A stretch of DNA of 64,000 bases, taken from contig NZ_LIVV01000010.1 of NCBI RefSeq assembly GCF_001905825.1, positions 1 through 64,000 of the forward strand. The letters run 5' to 3'. Below are positions 6,967 to 15,570 of this stretch, piece by piece. Source of the DNA: Streptomyces sp. CB02009 (GTDB lineage Bacteria; Actinomycetota; Actinomycetes; Streptomycetales; Streptomycetaceae). The notes beneath the pieces are model-generated. The model was not told the origin of the DNA. It made no database searches and saw only the letters and a program-made list of their open reading frames with translations. A program made the position numbers and the translations under genes. Within the stretch, counting starts at the first letter, position 1, and each line of letters begins with the position of its first letter.

Positions 6967-8726
6967 CGGCCGCTCTCCAGATGCCGGCGGTGCATCCACT
7001 TCGGCAGCCCCGGGGCCTCCAGGAACCCCTCGGCGCGACCGGCCGCCAGGCCGATGCGCAGCAGGTCCGCACTCTTCTCGAAGAGCATGAATCGGGGCTC
7101 CCAGATCGGTCGGTACTTGGCGTTGGCGCGGTACAGCGACTCGATCTGCCACCAGCGGGAGAAGAAGCTGAGCAGGGAACGCCACATGCGCAGCACGGGT
7201 CCCGCCCCGAGCTTCGAGCCACGTTCGAAGACGGACCGGAACATCGCGAAGTTCAGCGAGACCTGAGTGATCCCGATCTCCTTGGCCCGCTGCAGGAGTT
7301 CGATGACCATGAACTCCATCAGGCCGTTCTCCGACTCGCGGTCCCGGCGCATCAGGTCCAGCGAGAGCCCCTTCGGGCCCCAGGGGACGAAGGACAGCAC
7401 CGCCCGCAGCTCACCTTCCCCATCAGTGCACTCCAGCATCACGCACCGCCCGTCCCGCGGATCGCCGAGCCGGCCCAGCGCCATCGAGAAGCCGCGCTCG
7501 GTCGCCCCGTCCCGCCAGTCGTCGGCCTTCCGCAGCAACTCGGCCATCTCCTCGGCCGGGATGTCCTCGTGACGCCGGATCCGGACCTCGTACCCGGCCC
7601 GCTTGACCCGGTTGAAGGCCTGCCGGACCGTACGCATGGCCCGCCCGTCCAGGGTGAACTCGTCGGTCTCCACGATCGCCTCGTCGCCCAGCTCCAGGGC
7701 GTCCAGACCGTGCCGGGCGTAGATGACCCCGGCCTCCTCGCTCGCGCCCATCACCGCCGGGATCCAGCCGTGCTCGCGCGCCTCGGCCAGCCACGGTTCG
7801 ATGGCCCCGGGCCAGGCCTCGGGGTCGCCGATCGGATCGCCCGAGGCGAGCGAGACCCCGCCGACCACCCGGTAGGTGACGGCCGCCTTCTCGCTCGGCG
7901 ACCACACGACGCTCTTCTCGCGGCGCAGCGCGAAGTAGCCGAGCGAGTCGCGGTCCCCCTGCTTGTCGAGCAGGGCCCGCAGCCGCTCCTCGTCCTCCTC
8001 GGTCAGCGGGTCGGTGGCCCGGCGGGAGCGGAAGGCGGCGAAGAGCACCGCGAACAGCAGCAGCGTGGAAAGCACGTTGATGGTGACGTCCACCCAGCCG
8101 GGGGTGGTGATCCCGGCGAACCGCGAGTCGTCCGAGGCCAGCGTGATCAGCCGCATCACGCCGTACCGCCAGCGCTCCAGGAAGTCGGAGTGGGCGGTGG
8201 AGGTGTTGGTGACGGTCACCAGCACGGCCGCGAGCAGCGAGGTGACGAGCAGTCCGCCGACCGCGACGATCGCGGCGAGCCACGGGTTGGAGCGGTCGCC
8301 CTTCGCGTAGAACTCCTTGCGGCCCAGCACCAGCGCGAGCACGAACGCGGCGGTCAGGGCCAGCGAGATCCAGTTCTGGGCGTGCTGCCGGATCTCGGGG
8401 AAGAACATCACCAGCGCGAAGAGCAGCAGGAAGAGCCCGCCGAGCACCATGTTGAGGATCCACGCCGCCCGCTTGCGCCGCCGCATGGTGATCGCCAGGA
8501 AGAGCGTGAAGACCCCCGAGGCGAAGCCCGCCGTGAGCATGTACGGGGTGAAGTAGTTGTCCTCGTTGTGGCGGCGCAGGTCCTGCCCGAAGGAGACCCA
8601 GACGGCACTCAGGAAATTGATGAACGTGACGACGCGCAGGTACCAGACGGCGAACGCGGCGCTGCGCCGTGAACGGGCGGTCGTGCCCCGGGGTGCGGCT
8701 TCGACAGGCAAGCGGACTTCTCCCAT
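6963..8726 (-). CDS. DUF2156 protein, phosphatidylglycerol lysyltransferase (MprF)-like
   Basis: A 587-residue protein. About six transmembrane helices occupy residues 25-250, followed by a cytosolic GNAT-fold DUF2156 domain (about 265-560) with VSLASGDPIGDPEAW, LSLDLMRRDRESENGLMEFM and GITQVSLNFAMFRSVFERG. This C-terminal half is the aminoacyl-phosphatidylglycerol synthase domain of MprF/LysX proteins, which adds an amino acid from tRNA to membrane lipid and changes surface charge. The LysRS domain of LysX is absent, so substrate identity is open. The start is the ATG at 8726, with a TATGAT hexamer 8 bp upstream. It is followed directly by the coupled rhomboid-like gene. Confidence 0.85.
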   Translation of the reverse strand: MGEVRLPVEAAPRGTTARSRRSAAFAVWYLRVVTFINFLSAVWVSFGQDLRRHNEDNYFTPYMLTAGFASGVFTLFLAITMRRRKRAAWILNMVLGGLFLLLFALVMFFPEIRQHAQNWISLALTAAFVLALVLGRKEFYAKGDRSNPWLAAIVAVGGLLVTSLLAAVLVTVTNTSTAHSDFLERWRYGVMRLITLASDDSRFAGITTPGWVDVTINVLSTLLLFAVLFAAFRSRRATDPLTEEDEERLRALLDKQGDRDSLGYFALRREKSVVWSPSEKAAVTYRVVGGVSLASGDPIGDPEAWPGAIEPWLAEAREHGWIPAVMGASEEAGVIYARHGLDALELGDEAIVETDEFTLDGRAMRTVRQAFNRVKRAGYEVRIRRHEDIPAEEMAELLRKADDWRDGATERGFSMALGRLGDPRDGRCVMLECTDGEGELRAVLSFVPWGPKGLSLDLMRRDRESENGLMEFMVIELLQRAKEIGITQVSLNFAMFRSVFERGSKLGAGPVLRMWRSLLSFFSRWWQIESLYRANAKYRPIWEPRFMLFEKSADLLRIGLAAGRAEGFLEAPGLPKWMHRRHLESGR

Positions 8727-8734
8727 GAAAAGCG

Positions 8735-8740
8735 ATCATA
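8735..8740 (-). promoter_or_regulatory. -10 element TATGAT, leaderless start of the DUF2156 gene
   Basis: On the minus strand TATGAT ends 8 bp before the ATG at 8726. That spacing would place transcription initiation at the start codon. No Shine-Dalgarno sequence is visible in the interval. Confidence 0.5.
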
Positions 8741-8833
8741 TGGGGCAGTGCTTGCCGTACGGAGACGCCGGAGACGGCCACGCGCGCGTCGCGCGTGACC
8801 GCCTCGGAGTCGGTCGTTCCTGTCCCCCCGCTG

Positions 8834-9910
8834 TCAGGCCTCCGCAGCGCCCTCGTCGTCCGGAGTGGTCGGATCCGGACGCTCGGGCAGCTCCGCGGCG
8901 AACGCCGCCGCGGCCTTGACGAGGGGGAGTGCGAGCAGTGCCCCGGTTCCCTCACCCACATGGACGCCGTGGTCGAGCAGAGGGTTGAGCGCCATCCGGT
9001 CCAGCGCCTTCGCCTGCGCCGGCTCCCCGCTCACCTGGCCCGCCAGCCACCAATCCGGCGCCCGGAACGCCGCACGCTGCGCCACCAGCGCGCACGCCGC
9101 GCCCACCACGCCGTCCAGGATCACCGGCATCCGCCGCACCGCGGCCTGCAGCAGGAAGCCCGTCATCGCCGCCAGATCCGCCCCGCCGACCGCCGCCAGC
9201 AGCTCCAGCTGATCACCCAGGACCGGCCGGGCCCGCCGCAGCGAGTCCCGGATCGCCGCGCACTTCCGCATCCACGCCAGATCGTCGATCCCGGCGCCGC
9301 CCCGGCCCGTCACCACGGAGGCGTCCGTCCCGCAGAGCGCCGCGATCAGCGTGGCGGCCGGCGTCGTCCCGCCCACGCTCAGATCCCCGAGCACCACCAG
9401 ATCGGTGCCCGAGTCCGCCTCCTCGTCGGCGATCGCGATCCCGAGCCGGACCGCCGCCTCGGTCTCCTCGACCGTCAGCGCGTTCTCCACGTCGATCCGG
9501 CCGCTGCCGCGCCGCACCCGGTGGCGTACCACCTCGGCGGGCAGCAGCTCCGGGTCGCAGTCCAGACCCGCGTCCACGACCCGGACCGGCACCTCCGTCG
9601 ACCGGGCGAGGACCGCGATCGGGCTCGCCCCGTCCAGGACCGCCCGCACCAGCTCGTACGCGGTGCCTGCCGGGCGCCCCGACACATCGAGCGAGGCCAC
9701 CCCGTGGTCGCCCGCGAAGAGCACCACCTTCGGCTGCTCGATCGCCCGCACCTTGACCGAGGCCTGCGCGGCCGACAGCCACTCACCGAGCTCGTCGAGC
9801 CGGCCGAGCGCCCCCGGCGGCACGGCCAGCCGCTCACGGCGCTCTTCGGCGTCACGCCGGATCCCGCCGTCGGGGCGCTCGATCAGATCGGAGAAGTCGT
9901 CCAGATTCAC
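8834..9910 (-). CDS. cobT: Nicotinate-nucleotide-dimethylbenzimidazole phosphoribosyltransferase
   Basis: A 358-residue enzyme that transfers phosphoribose from nicotinate mononucleotide to the lower-ligand base, giving alpha-ribazole phosphate for CobS. The signature LLDHGVHVGEGTGALLALPLV holds the catalytic glutamate of GEGTGA, and VLFAGDHGVA is the typical N-terminal motif. The GTG at 9910 begins NLDDFSDLIERPDGG and is preceded by AAGGCGGAAA. It lies 45 bp downstream of cobU on the same strand and is probably co-transcribed with it. The acidic C-terminal tail (RPDPTTPDDEGAAEA) is a short extension. Confidence 0.96.
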   Translation of the reverse strand: MNLDDFSDLIERPDGGIRRDAEERRERLAVPPGALGRLDELGEWLSAAQASVKVRAIEQPKVVLFAGDHGVASLDVSGRPAGTAYELVRAVLDGASPIAVLARSTEVPVRVVDAGLDCDPELLPAEVVRHRVRRGSGRIDVENALTVEETEAAVRLGIAIADEEADSGTDLVVLGDLSVGGTTPAATLIAALCGTDASVVTGRGGAGIDDLAWMRKCAAIRDSLRRARPVLGDQLELLAAVGGADLAAMTGFLLQAAVRRMPVILDGVVGAACALVAQRAAFRAPDWWLAGQVSGEPAQAKALDRMALNPLLDHGVHVGEGTGALLALPLVKAAAAFAAELPERPDPTTPDDEGAAEA

Positions 9911-9955
9911 GGGTTTCCGCCTTGTGGATCAGCGAGGGCCATCGGTGCTGGCACC

Positions 9956-11158
9956 CTACCCGCGCAGCACGAGCGCCTGACCGGCGACCACGAGGACGAC
10001 CTCCTCGCACTCGTCCGCGAACGCCGCGTTCAGCCGGCCCAGCTCGTCACGGAAGCGGCGCCCCGCCGCCGTCGCCGGCACCACGCCCGAGCCGACCTCG
10101 TTCGTCACGGCCACGACCCTACGACGGGTCGCCCGCACCGCCGCCACCAGCTCGGCCGTCCGCTCGCGCAGCGCGCTCTGCCCACCGGCCGCCCACGTCT
10201 CGTCGTCCCAGGCCCCCACCCGGTCCATGGCGTCCGTCAACCACAGCGACAGGCAGTCGACGAGCAGCGCCTGCCCGTCCCCTTCGAGCAGCGGTACGAG
10301 GTCACAGGTCTCGGCCGTACGCCAGGACGCCGGCCGCCGCTCCCGGTGCAGGCCCACCCGCTCCGCCCACTCCGCATCGCCCTCCCGGCTCCCGCCCGTC
10401 GCCACGTACAGCACCTCGGGGAAGGTCTCCAGACGCCGCTCGGCCTCCACCGACTTCCCCGACCGGGCCCCGCCCGTCACCAGCGTCCGCCGCGGCACGT
10501 CCGGCACCTCGTGGTACTCGCCCACGTACAGCGTCGTCCCGTCCGGCACCGCCCGCGCACCCGCCGCCGCGAGCCGCCGGTCCAGCTCCGCGCCGGTCGG
10601 GGCGTCGTGGTCCAGGTGCACGGCGACGACATCGGTCGCGGGCCCGACGGCCCCGGTCGCCCGCAGCCGGGCCAGCGCGTCCGGCCGGCCCGTCACATCG
10701 GCGACCACCATGTCGTACGGCACCCGGTGATCGTCCGGAAGCCCCGCGGGGGACCCGCCCGGCGGCAGGTAGAGCAGCGTCTCGCCCTCGGCCGAGGTCA
10801 CCTCGTACCCGGTGCCGGGGGAGTCCATCGGCACCGCCCGCACCCGGTGCCCGGAGATCAGCGTCAACTCCCGTCCGTCCGGCACCCGCCCGGCGGTGGG
10901 CAGCCCCGCGGGCACCTCCACCGCGGGCCCGTCGTGCGGATGGGTCAGCAGCACCTGCCGCACCCCCACCAGCGAATGCCCCGACCGCGCGGCGGCGAGA
11001 GCGGCCCCCGGGGTCAGATCGAGCAGCAGGGCCCCGTCCACGAGCAGCGCCGTCGCGGCGCGCACCCGCGGCCCGCGGGAGAGCGCGCACACGGCGCAGG
11101 AGCAGTCGGGACGGGGCAGTCCGAGCGGGGCACCGGTGCCGAGCAGAGTCAGTTCCAC
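9956..11158 (-). CDS. cobU: Bifunctional adenosylcobinamide kinase/guanylyltransferase with N-terminal MBL-like domain
   Basis: A 400-residue fusion. Residues 1-215 resemble a metallo-beta-lactamase/PhnP-like fold (VELTLLGTGAPLGLPRPDCSC; LLTHPHDGP), but the usual HxHxDH zinc site is reduced to one HPHDG motif. Residues about 225-400 are CobU: P-loop VTGGARSGKSVEAER, LLVDCLSLWLTD, and VTNEVGSGVVP, the kinase/guanylyltransferase that makes adenosylcobinamide-GDP. The GTG at 11158 was chosen because GGGAGG lies just upstream and the LTLLGTG strand is the natural domain start. The N-terminal domain might be a structural relic or a cobinamide-related hydrolase. Confidence 0.93.
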   Translation of the reverse strand: MELTLLGTGAPLGLPRPDCSCAVCALSRGPRVRAATALLVDGALLLDLTPGAALAAARSGHSLVGVRQVLLTHPHDGPAVEVPAGLPTAGRVPDGRELTLISGHRVRAVPMDSPGTGYEVTSAEGETLLYLPPGGSPAGLPDDHRVPYDMVVADVTGRPDALARLRATGAVGPATDVVAVHLDHDAPTGAELDRRLAAAGARAVPDGTTLYVGEYHEVPDVPRRTLVTGGARSGKSVEAERRLETFPEVLYVATGGSREGDAEWAERVGLHRERRPASWRTAETCDLVPLLEGDGQALLVDCLSLWLTDAMDRVGAWDDETWAAGGQSALRERTAELVAAVRATRRRVVAVTNEVGSGVVPATAAGRRFRDELGRLNAAFADECEEVVLVVAGQALVLRG

Positions 11159-11200
11159 CCTCAGATCCTCCCGCGCCACCGCGAGCGGTGCGCGCCCGGC

Positions 11201-11206
11201 TACTCT
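11201..11206 (+). promoter_or_regulatory. Possible -10 element TACTCT for the 68-residue protein gene
   Basis: TACTCT lies about 45 bp before the ATG at 11250, leaving a short leader that carries the AGGAGG ribosome binding site. No convincing -35 hexamer is visible. Confidence 0.35.
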
Positions 11207-11249
11207 GCGGGCAGGAAACCGATCATCCGGTGAGCGCCAGGAGGCGGAC

Positions 11250-11456
11250 ATGGCATGGACGTGGCGGTTCGAGAAGTCCGACGGCACGGAGGTCGAGCCG
11301 GTGGTGACGCCTGAGGAGTTCACCACCCAGGGAGACGCGGAGAGCTGGATCGGCGAGAACTGGCGGGACCTGCTGGGCGGCGGCGCGGACCAGGTGACGC
11401 TGTCGGAGGACGGGACGAAGATCTACGGCCCGATGCCCCTGAACGCAGAGTCCTGA
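11250..11456 (+). CDS. Small conserved acidic protein of unknown function
   Basis: A 68-residue protein (MAWTWRFEKSDGTEVEP...) with an excellent AGGAGG ribosome binding site at 11239-11244. It is acidic, with no membrane segment and no cysteines; FTTQGDAESWIGENWRDLL suggests one amphipathic helix between beta strands. It resembles a small protein I recall as widely conserved in streptomycetes beside cobU, divergently transcribed, but with no known function. Its 3' end faces the 200-bp inverted-repeat element. Confidence 0.72.
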   Translation: MAWTWRFEKSDGTEVEPVVTPEEFTTQGDAESWIGENWRDLLGGGADQVTLSEDGTKIYGPMPLNAES

Positions 11457-11540
11457 CCCACCCGTCCCAAGGGGTGCGGGCCCCACCCCGCACCCCGGCC
11501 GACCGCCCGGCACCCACTCCGCCCACCCCGCCCACCCCGT

Positions 11541-11740
11541 TGTGGGCAGTCGTTCCGCTGGGGCGGAACGGGTGGGCACAACGGAACGGCGCCCGTTGCC
11601 GGGCCTAGGCTTCCGCGCCTTGACCCGCACCCTGTTCGCGCCGAGCTAGGGGTGCGGGTTCAGGCACAAAGGGCGGGGGCGCCGCCGAGCGCGCCGTCCC
11701 GTGTGCCCACCCGTCCCGCCCTGCGGGACGATTGCCCACA
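11541..11740. repeat. 200-bp dispersed inverted-repeat element, copy 1
   Basis: The element begins TGTGGGCA and ends TGCCCACA. The two ~40-bp ends are reverse complements with a few mismatches, and each end contains its own hairpin (GTTCCGCTGGGGCGGAAC on the left, GTCCCGCCCTGCGGGAC on the right). An inner pair, ACCCGCACC and GGTGCGGGT, flanks the centre. A second copy of the same length at 26351-26550 shares most positions. Both copies lie between convergent gene ends. This looks like a non-coding, palindromic dispersed repeat (MITE- or REP-like) that may also stop transcription. Confidence 0.85.
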
Positions 11741-11794
11741 CGGCGGGGTGGCGGGGGAGGCGGGCGGCGGCGGGTCTCGGGGCCGTGGCCCGGG

Positions 11795-12877
11795 CTACAT
11801 CTCGCCCAGCGTCACCTTGGCCTCCCGCGTCGCCGTCCCCCGGACGTACGTCACCGTCACCACCTCCCCCGGCTTCCGCGAGGCCAGCGCCTCCGACAGC
11901 GACGTGATCGTCGTGACCTCCGCATCCCCCAGCCGCGTGATCACATCCCCGGGCTTCAGCCCCGCCCGGCCCGCCGCCCCGTTCGCCGGTGCCTCGACCA
12001 CCGCCACGCCCGCCGGCTCGTAGTCGTCGTTCAGGACCGTACGGCCGGTGATGTTCAGGGCCGCCCGGCCCGAGTCCGTGACCTTGCCGTTCTTGACGAT
12101 CTGGTCGGCGATCGTCCGTACCATCGACGCGGGGATCGCGAACCCGATGCCGGCGGCCGAGCCGCCGCCCATCTCCGGGTCGACCGCCGCGAGCGTCGGG
12201 ATGCCGATCACCTCGCCGTCCAGGTTCACCAGCGCGCCCCCGCTGTTGCCGGGGTTGATCGCGGCCGACGTCTGGACCATGTTCGCGATGGTCGCGCCCG
12301 TGCCGCCGCCCGTCTGCCCCTCGCTGACCGTGCGGCCCGTGGCCGAGACGATGCCCTGGGTCACGCTGCCGGACAGGCCGAGCGGCGAGCCCATGGCGAG
12401 CACGATCTGCCCCATGTCGACGGAGGCGGAGTCGCCGAACCTGGCCGGCTTCAGCCCCTGCGGCAGCGCGTCCAGCTTGATCACCGCGAGGTCCTGCTCG
12501 GGATACGAGGAGACGAGCCGCGCGGTGACCGGCTGCCCGCCCGTCGCGGCGGTCACCCTGAACGACGTCTCCCGGCCCACGACGTGCGCGTTGGTGACGA
12601 TGTGGCCCTTGTCCCCGTAGACGACCCCGGACCCGAGGCTCTGGGTCGCGTCGATCTGCACGACCGAGGGCAGCACGTTCTTGATGACGGCCTTGTAGTC
12701 GTCCTCGAGGTCGTGGGCGGCGAGCGGCGCCGCGGCCTGCGTGGACCGCTCCGGCGCGGGCGTGCCTCCGCCGCCGGAGCAGCCGCCGACGAGCGCGGCG
12801 GCGCACACGGCGGCGGCCAGGGGCAGAAGGGGACGGGAAGCACGGGCACGGGGAGTTCGGGCACGGGTGGCGTCCAT
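11795..12877 (-). CDS. HtrA/DegP-like lipoprotein serine protease with PDZ domain
   Basis: A 360-residue protein. A basic, hydrophobic N-terminus ends in lipobox LVGG-Cys33, predicting a lipid-anchored extracytoplasmic protein. The trypsin-like domain has the complete triad: His98 in TNAHVV, Asp129 in DLAVIK and Ser212 in GNSGG. A PDZ domain follows from about residue 270 (VAVVEAPANGAAGRAGLKPGDVI). Members degrade or chaperone misfolded envelope proteins, which fits the nearby pspA and two-component genes. GATACT lies 6 bp before the ATG at 12877 and may be a leaderless -10. Confidence 0.92.
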   Translation of the reverse strand: MDATRARTPRARASRPLLPLAAAVCAAALVGGCSGGGGTPAPERSTQAAAPLAAHDLEDDYKAVIKNVLPSVVQIDATQSLGSGVVYGDKGHIVTNAHVVGRETSFRVTAATGGQPVTARLVSSYPEQDLAVIKLDALPQGLKPARFGDSASVDMGQIVLAMGSPLGLSGSVTQGIVSATGRTVSEGQTGGGTGATIANMVQTSAAINPGNSGGALVNLDGEVIGIPTLAAVDPEMGGGSAAGIGFAIPASMVRTIADQIVKNGKVTDSGRAALNITGRTVLNDDYEPAGVAVVEAPANGAAGRAGLKPGDVITRLGDAEVTTITSLSEALASRKPGEVVTVTYVRGTATREAKVTLGEM

Positions 12878-13028
12878 GTCCGGAGTATCCGTTTCGGCCC
12901 CGCCCCGGGCCCGGCGAGCGCACCCGATCAGGGTGTACGACCGCCGGAGGCGAAAGCAGCGCGAGCAGCGGCGGGCCCGTGTGCACGTGCACGCGCACGC
13001 CTGGCGCCACGCGAAGAGCGCCGCCCCC

Positions 13029-13805
13029 TCAGCCCCGTACCCCGCACAGATGCAGCAGCGCCGCCACCCGTCGGTACGGTTCCGTCCGTCCCGCCCGGTC
13101 CTCGGCGGCGAGCAGCCGGTCCAGTTCCTCGGCGGCCGGCAGGCCCGCCTCGGCCGGGACGCTGTCGGTGAAGACCCGCACCCCGTACCAGGCGTGCAGC
13201 GGCGCCGCGATCCCGGCCAGGGTCGCGGTCAGCGCGTCGAGGCGGTCCGCCCGTACCTTCACGCCGTTGTCGTCGGTGTAGACGTCCGAGTCGAAGCCGG
13301 TCAGCGCGCCGGACCAGTCGCCGGCGAGCCCCGGCCGCATGGAGAGGGCCTCCGCGTTCCGCACGACCAGCGAGAGGAGCCCTCCGGGGGCGAGCATCCG
13401 GGCCAGCCCCGCGAGCAGCGCGTCGGGCTCGTCCGCGTACATGAGGACGCCGTGGCAGAGGACCACGTCGAAGCTGCCGGGGAGGAAGTGCACCCCGGTC
13501 TCGCGGCCGTCGCCCTCGATCAGCCGGACCCGCTCACGGATCCCGGCGGGTTCGGTCGCCAGCGACTCGCGGGCGGCCTTCAGAAGGTCGGGATCGGCTT
13601 CGAGGCCGGTCACCGTGTGGCCCGCGCGGGCCAGGCGCAGGGCCTGCGTGCCCTGGCCCATGCCGGCGTCGAGGATGCGGAGCCGCTGTCCCACGGGATA
13701 GCGGCTCGATATCTGCTCGTCGAGCTGGCGCGCGACGAGCTCCTGGCGGATCGTGTCGCGCAGCCCGCCGGAACCGGCGGGCCAGTGCACGACCACGGGC
13801 AGCAC
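13029..13805 (-). CDS. SAM-dependent methyltransferase, class I
   Basis: A 258-residue protein from the GTG at 13805. The nucleotide-binding motif ILDAGMGQGTQALRLARAG (about residues 44-62), the acidic LEADPDLL strand and DVVLCHGVLMYADEP motif IV define a Rossmann-fold methyltransferase of the UbiE/CmoM type. The substrate is unknown. The same frame stays coding-like upstream (ADSSESVERTFGAATSESGG) up to the stop of the DUF3043 gene, with no ATG, GTG or TTG, only a CTG at 13874-13872 overlapping that stop. The true start may therefore be a CTG or lie at 13805. Confidence 0.83.
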   Translation of the reverse strand: MLPVVVHWPAGSGGLRDTIRQELVARQLDEQISSRYPVGQRLRILDAGMGQGTQALRLARAGHTVTGLEADPDLLKAARESLATEPAGIRERVRLIEGDGRETGVHFLPGSFDVVLCHGVLMYADEPDALLAGLARMLAPGGLLSLVVRNAEALSMRPGLAGDWSGALTGFDSDVYTDDNGVKVRADRLDALTATLAGIAAPLHAWYGVRVFTDSVPAEAGLPAAEELDRLLAAEDRAGRTEPYRRVAALLHLCGVRG

Positions 13806-13870
13806 GGGACCGCCCGATTCCGACGTCGCGGCACCGAAGGTGCGCTCGACGGACTCCGAACTGTCGGCGC

Positions 13871-14473
13871 TCAGGGCCGCTCTCCGCGCTTGACCTGCGG
13901 CTTCGGCAGTCGCAGTCGGCGCATCTGGAGCGTACGCATCAGACCGTAGGCGATGGCGCCGCGCTTCGGCTCGTTCGGGAAGCGCTCGTTGAGCTGCTTC
14001 CGGAGCCGGATCCAGATGCCGACCGAGTCGATGACGATCAGGATGATCACACCGAGCCAGAGGAGCAGCGAGATGTTCTGCAGCGACCGGTTGGCGTTGC
14101 CGAACAGCGACAGCACCAGGATCACCACGGCCATCGGCAGGAAGAACTCGGCGATCGCGAACCGCGAGTCGACGAAGTCGCGCACGAAGCGGCGGACCGG
14201 CCCCTTGTCGCGGGCCGGCAGGTAACGCTCGTCGCCACTGGCCAGCGCCTCGCGCTGACGGGCGAGGTCCGAGCGGCGGGCCTCGCGCTGGCGCTTGGCG
14301 GCCTCCTTGCGGTCGGTCGGCACCGTCGCGGCGCGACGGCGCTGGGTCTGCGCCTCACTCCGCTTCGGGGTCGGGCGGCCCTTGGGGGCCTCGGGGTCGC
14401 GGGGCTGCTTGGAAAGGTCCGCCGTCACCTTGTCGGTGGGGGCCTTCTCGTCCTTCGAACGGCTACGGAACAC
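13871..14473 (-). CDS. DUF3043 membrane protein
   Basis: A 200-residue protein from the GTG at 14473 (VFRSRSKDEKAPTDKV). Residues 1-95 are highly charged and likely cytosolic. Two hydrophobic segments (IAEFFLPMAVVILVLSLFG and ISLLLWLGVIILIVIDSVG) form a hairpin around residues 105-160, followed by a basic tail. This is the actinobacterial DUF3043 family, function unknown. A TTG three codons upstream is also possible, but TACCCT eight bases before the GTG points to a leaderless transcript starting there. Confidence 0.82.
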   Translation of the reverse strand: MFRSRSKDEKAPTDKVTADLSKQPRDPEAPKGRPTPKRSEAQTQRRRAATVPTDRKEAAKRQREARRSDLARQREALASGDERYLPARDKGPVRRFVRDFVDSRFAIAEFFLPMAVVILVLSLFGNANRSLQNISLLLWLGVIILIVIDSVGIWIRLRKQLNERFPNEPKRGAIAYGLMRTLQMRRLRLPKPQVKRGERP

Positions 14474-14481
14474 AAAACCCA

Positions 14482-14487
14482 AGGGTA
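14482..14487 (-). promoter_or_regulatory. -10 element TACCCT, leaderless start of the DUF3043 gene
   Basis: TACCCT on the minus strand is separated from the GTG at 14473 by 8 bp. No Shine-Dalgarno sequence is present, so transcription probably starts at or next to the start codon. Confidence 0.5.
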
Positions 14488-14745
14488 CGGGGTGGCGGGC
14501 ATGAACCCCATGCCGGGCGGGAACGATCCGCTAACAGAGTGCGTCTACGGCGGTACGTACGCAGGACAGGCGTGGTTTCCCCTAGATCCATCTACTCCCT
14601 GCGCGGGAGGGGAAGCCGGGCGTAGTCGTCCTTGGGGAGGAGCGCATCAGGCTCCGAACAGTGCGGTAATGGAGACAGGGCCCGTACTGTGGATCCTGTC
14701 GAAGAGCTGGAGCCGAAGTCCGTCAGAAGGGGGCGCGCGAAGCCC

Positions 14746-15552
14746 ATGAGCGGTGTCATGAAGCGTATGGGGATGATCTTCCGCGCGAAGGCGAACAAGG
14801 CCCTTGACCGGGCCGAGGATCCGCGCGAGACGCTCGACTACTCCTACCAGAAGCAGCTGGAGCTGCTGCAGAAGGTGCGACGGGGCGTCGCCGACGTCGC
14901 CACCTCCCGCAAGCGGCTCGAACTCCAGCTGAACCAGCTGCAGGGCCAGTCGGCCAAGCTGGAGGACCAGGGCCGCAAGGCGCTGGCACTCGGCCGCGAG
15001 GACCTGGCGCGCGAGGCGCTGTCCCGCCGCGCCGCGCTGCAGCAGCAGGTCAGCGACCTGGAGGTGCAGCACCAGACGCTGCAGGGCGAGGAGGAGAAGC
15101 TCACTCTCGCCGCCCAGCGTCTTCAGGCCAAGGTGGACGCCTTCCGCACCAAGAAGGAGACCATCAAGGCGACGTACACGGCGGCCCAGGCGCAGACCCG
15201 GATCGCCGAGTCCTTCTCCGGCATCTCGGAGGAGATGAGCGACGTCGGTCTCGCGATCCAGCGGGCCGAGGACAAGACCGCCCAGCTCCAGGCGCGCGCC
15301 GGCGCGATCGACGAGCTGCTCGCGTCGGGCGCCCTGGACGACCAGTCCGGGCTCGCGAAGGACGACATCCAGGCGGAGCTCGACCGGCTCTCGGGCGGTA
15401 CGGACGTCGAGCTGGAGCTCCAGCGGATGAAGGCGGAGCTGGCCGGCGGCCCGTCCGCCCAGCAGCAGGCGATCGAGGGCGGTGGCGCGGCCGCGCCGCA
15501 GGACGCCGCCCCGCACCAGCAGCCGCAGTCCCACCCGCGCTTCGAGAAGTAG
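14746..15552 (+). CDS. pspA: PspA/IM30 family envelope-stress protein
   Basis: A 268-residue protein starting MSGVMKRMGMIFRAK. The short amphipathic N-terminus is followed by a long coiled coil (about residues 25-215) containing EDPRETLDYSYQKQLELLQKVR, the PspA/Vipp1 signature (quoted here in parts of the chain). Such proteins assemble on stressed membranes as ESCRT-III-like polymers and preserve proton motive force. The C-terminus is Gln/Pro/Ala-rich and probably disordered. AGAAGGGG lies upstream of the ATG at 14746; Met5 is an alternative start. pspAA follows 86 bp later. Confidence 0.93.
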   Translation: MSGVMKRMGMIFRAKANKALDRAEDPRETLDYSYQKQLELLQKVRRGVADVATSRKRLELQLNQLQGQSAKLEDQGRKALALGREDLAREALSRRAALQQQVSDLEVQHQTLQGEEEKLTLAAQRLQAKVDAFRTKKETIKATYTAAQAQTRIAESFSGISEEMSDVGLAIQRAEDKTAQLQARAGAIDELLASGALDDQSGLAKDDIQAELDRLSGGTDVELELQRMKAELAGGPSAQQQAIEGGGAAAPQDAAPHQQPQSHPRFEK

Positions 15553-15570
15553 GCGGCGAAGGACGGCACG

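Noticed and set aside
4708..11158. Cobalamin riboswitch for cobS/cobT/cobU
   Set aside because: No B12-box-like sequence was found upstream of cobU or cobS; promoter-proximal regions are short.
11646..11740. Short frames inside the 200-bp element that also appear in its second copy
   Set aside because: Similarity between the copies is nucleotide-level and includes the palindromic ends; there is no ribosome binding site or third-position bias, so they are not treated as genes.
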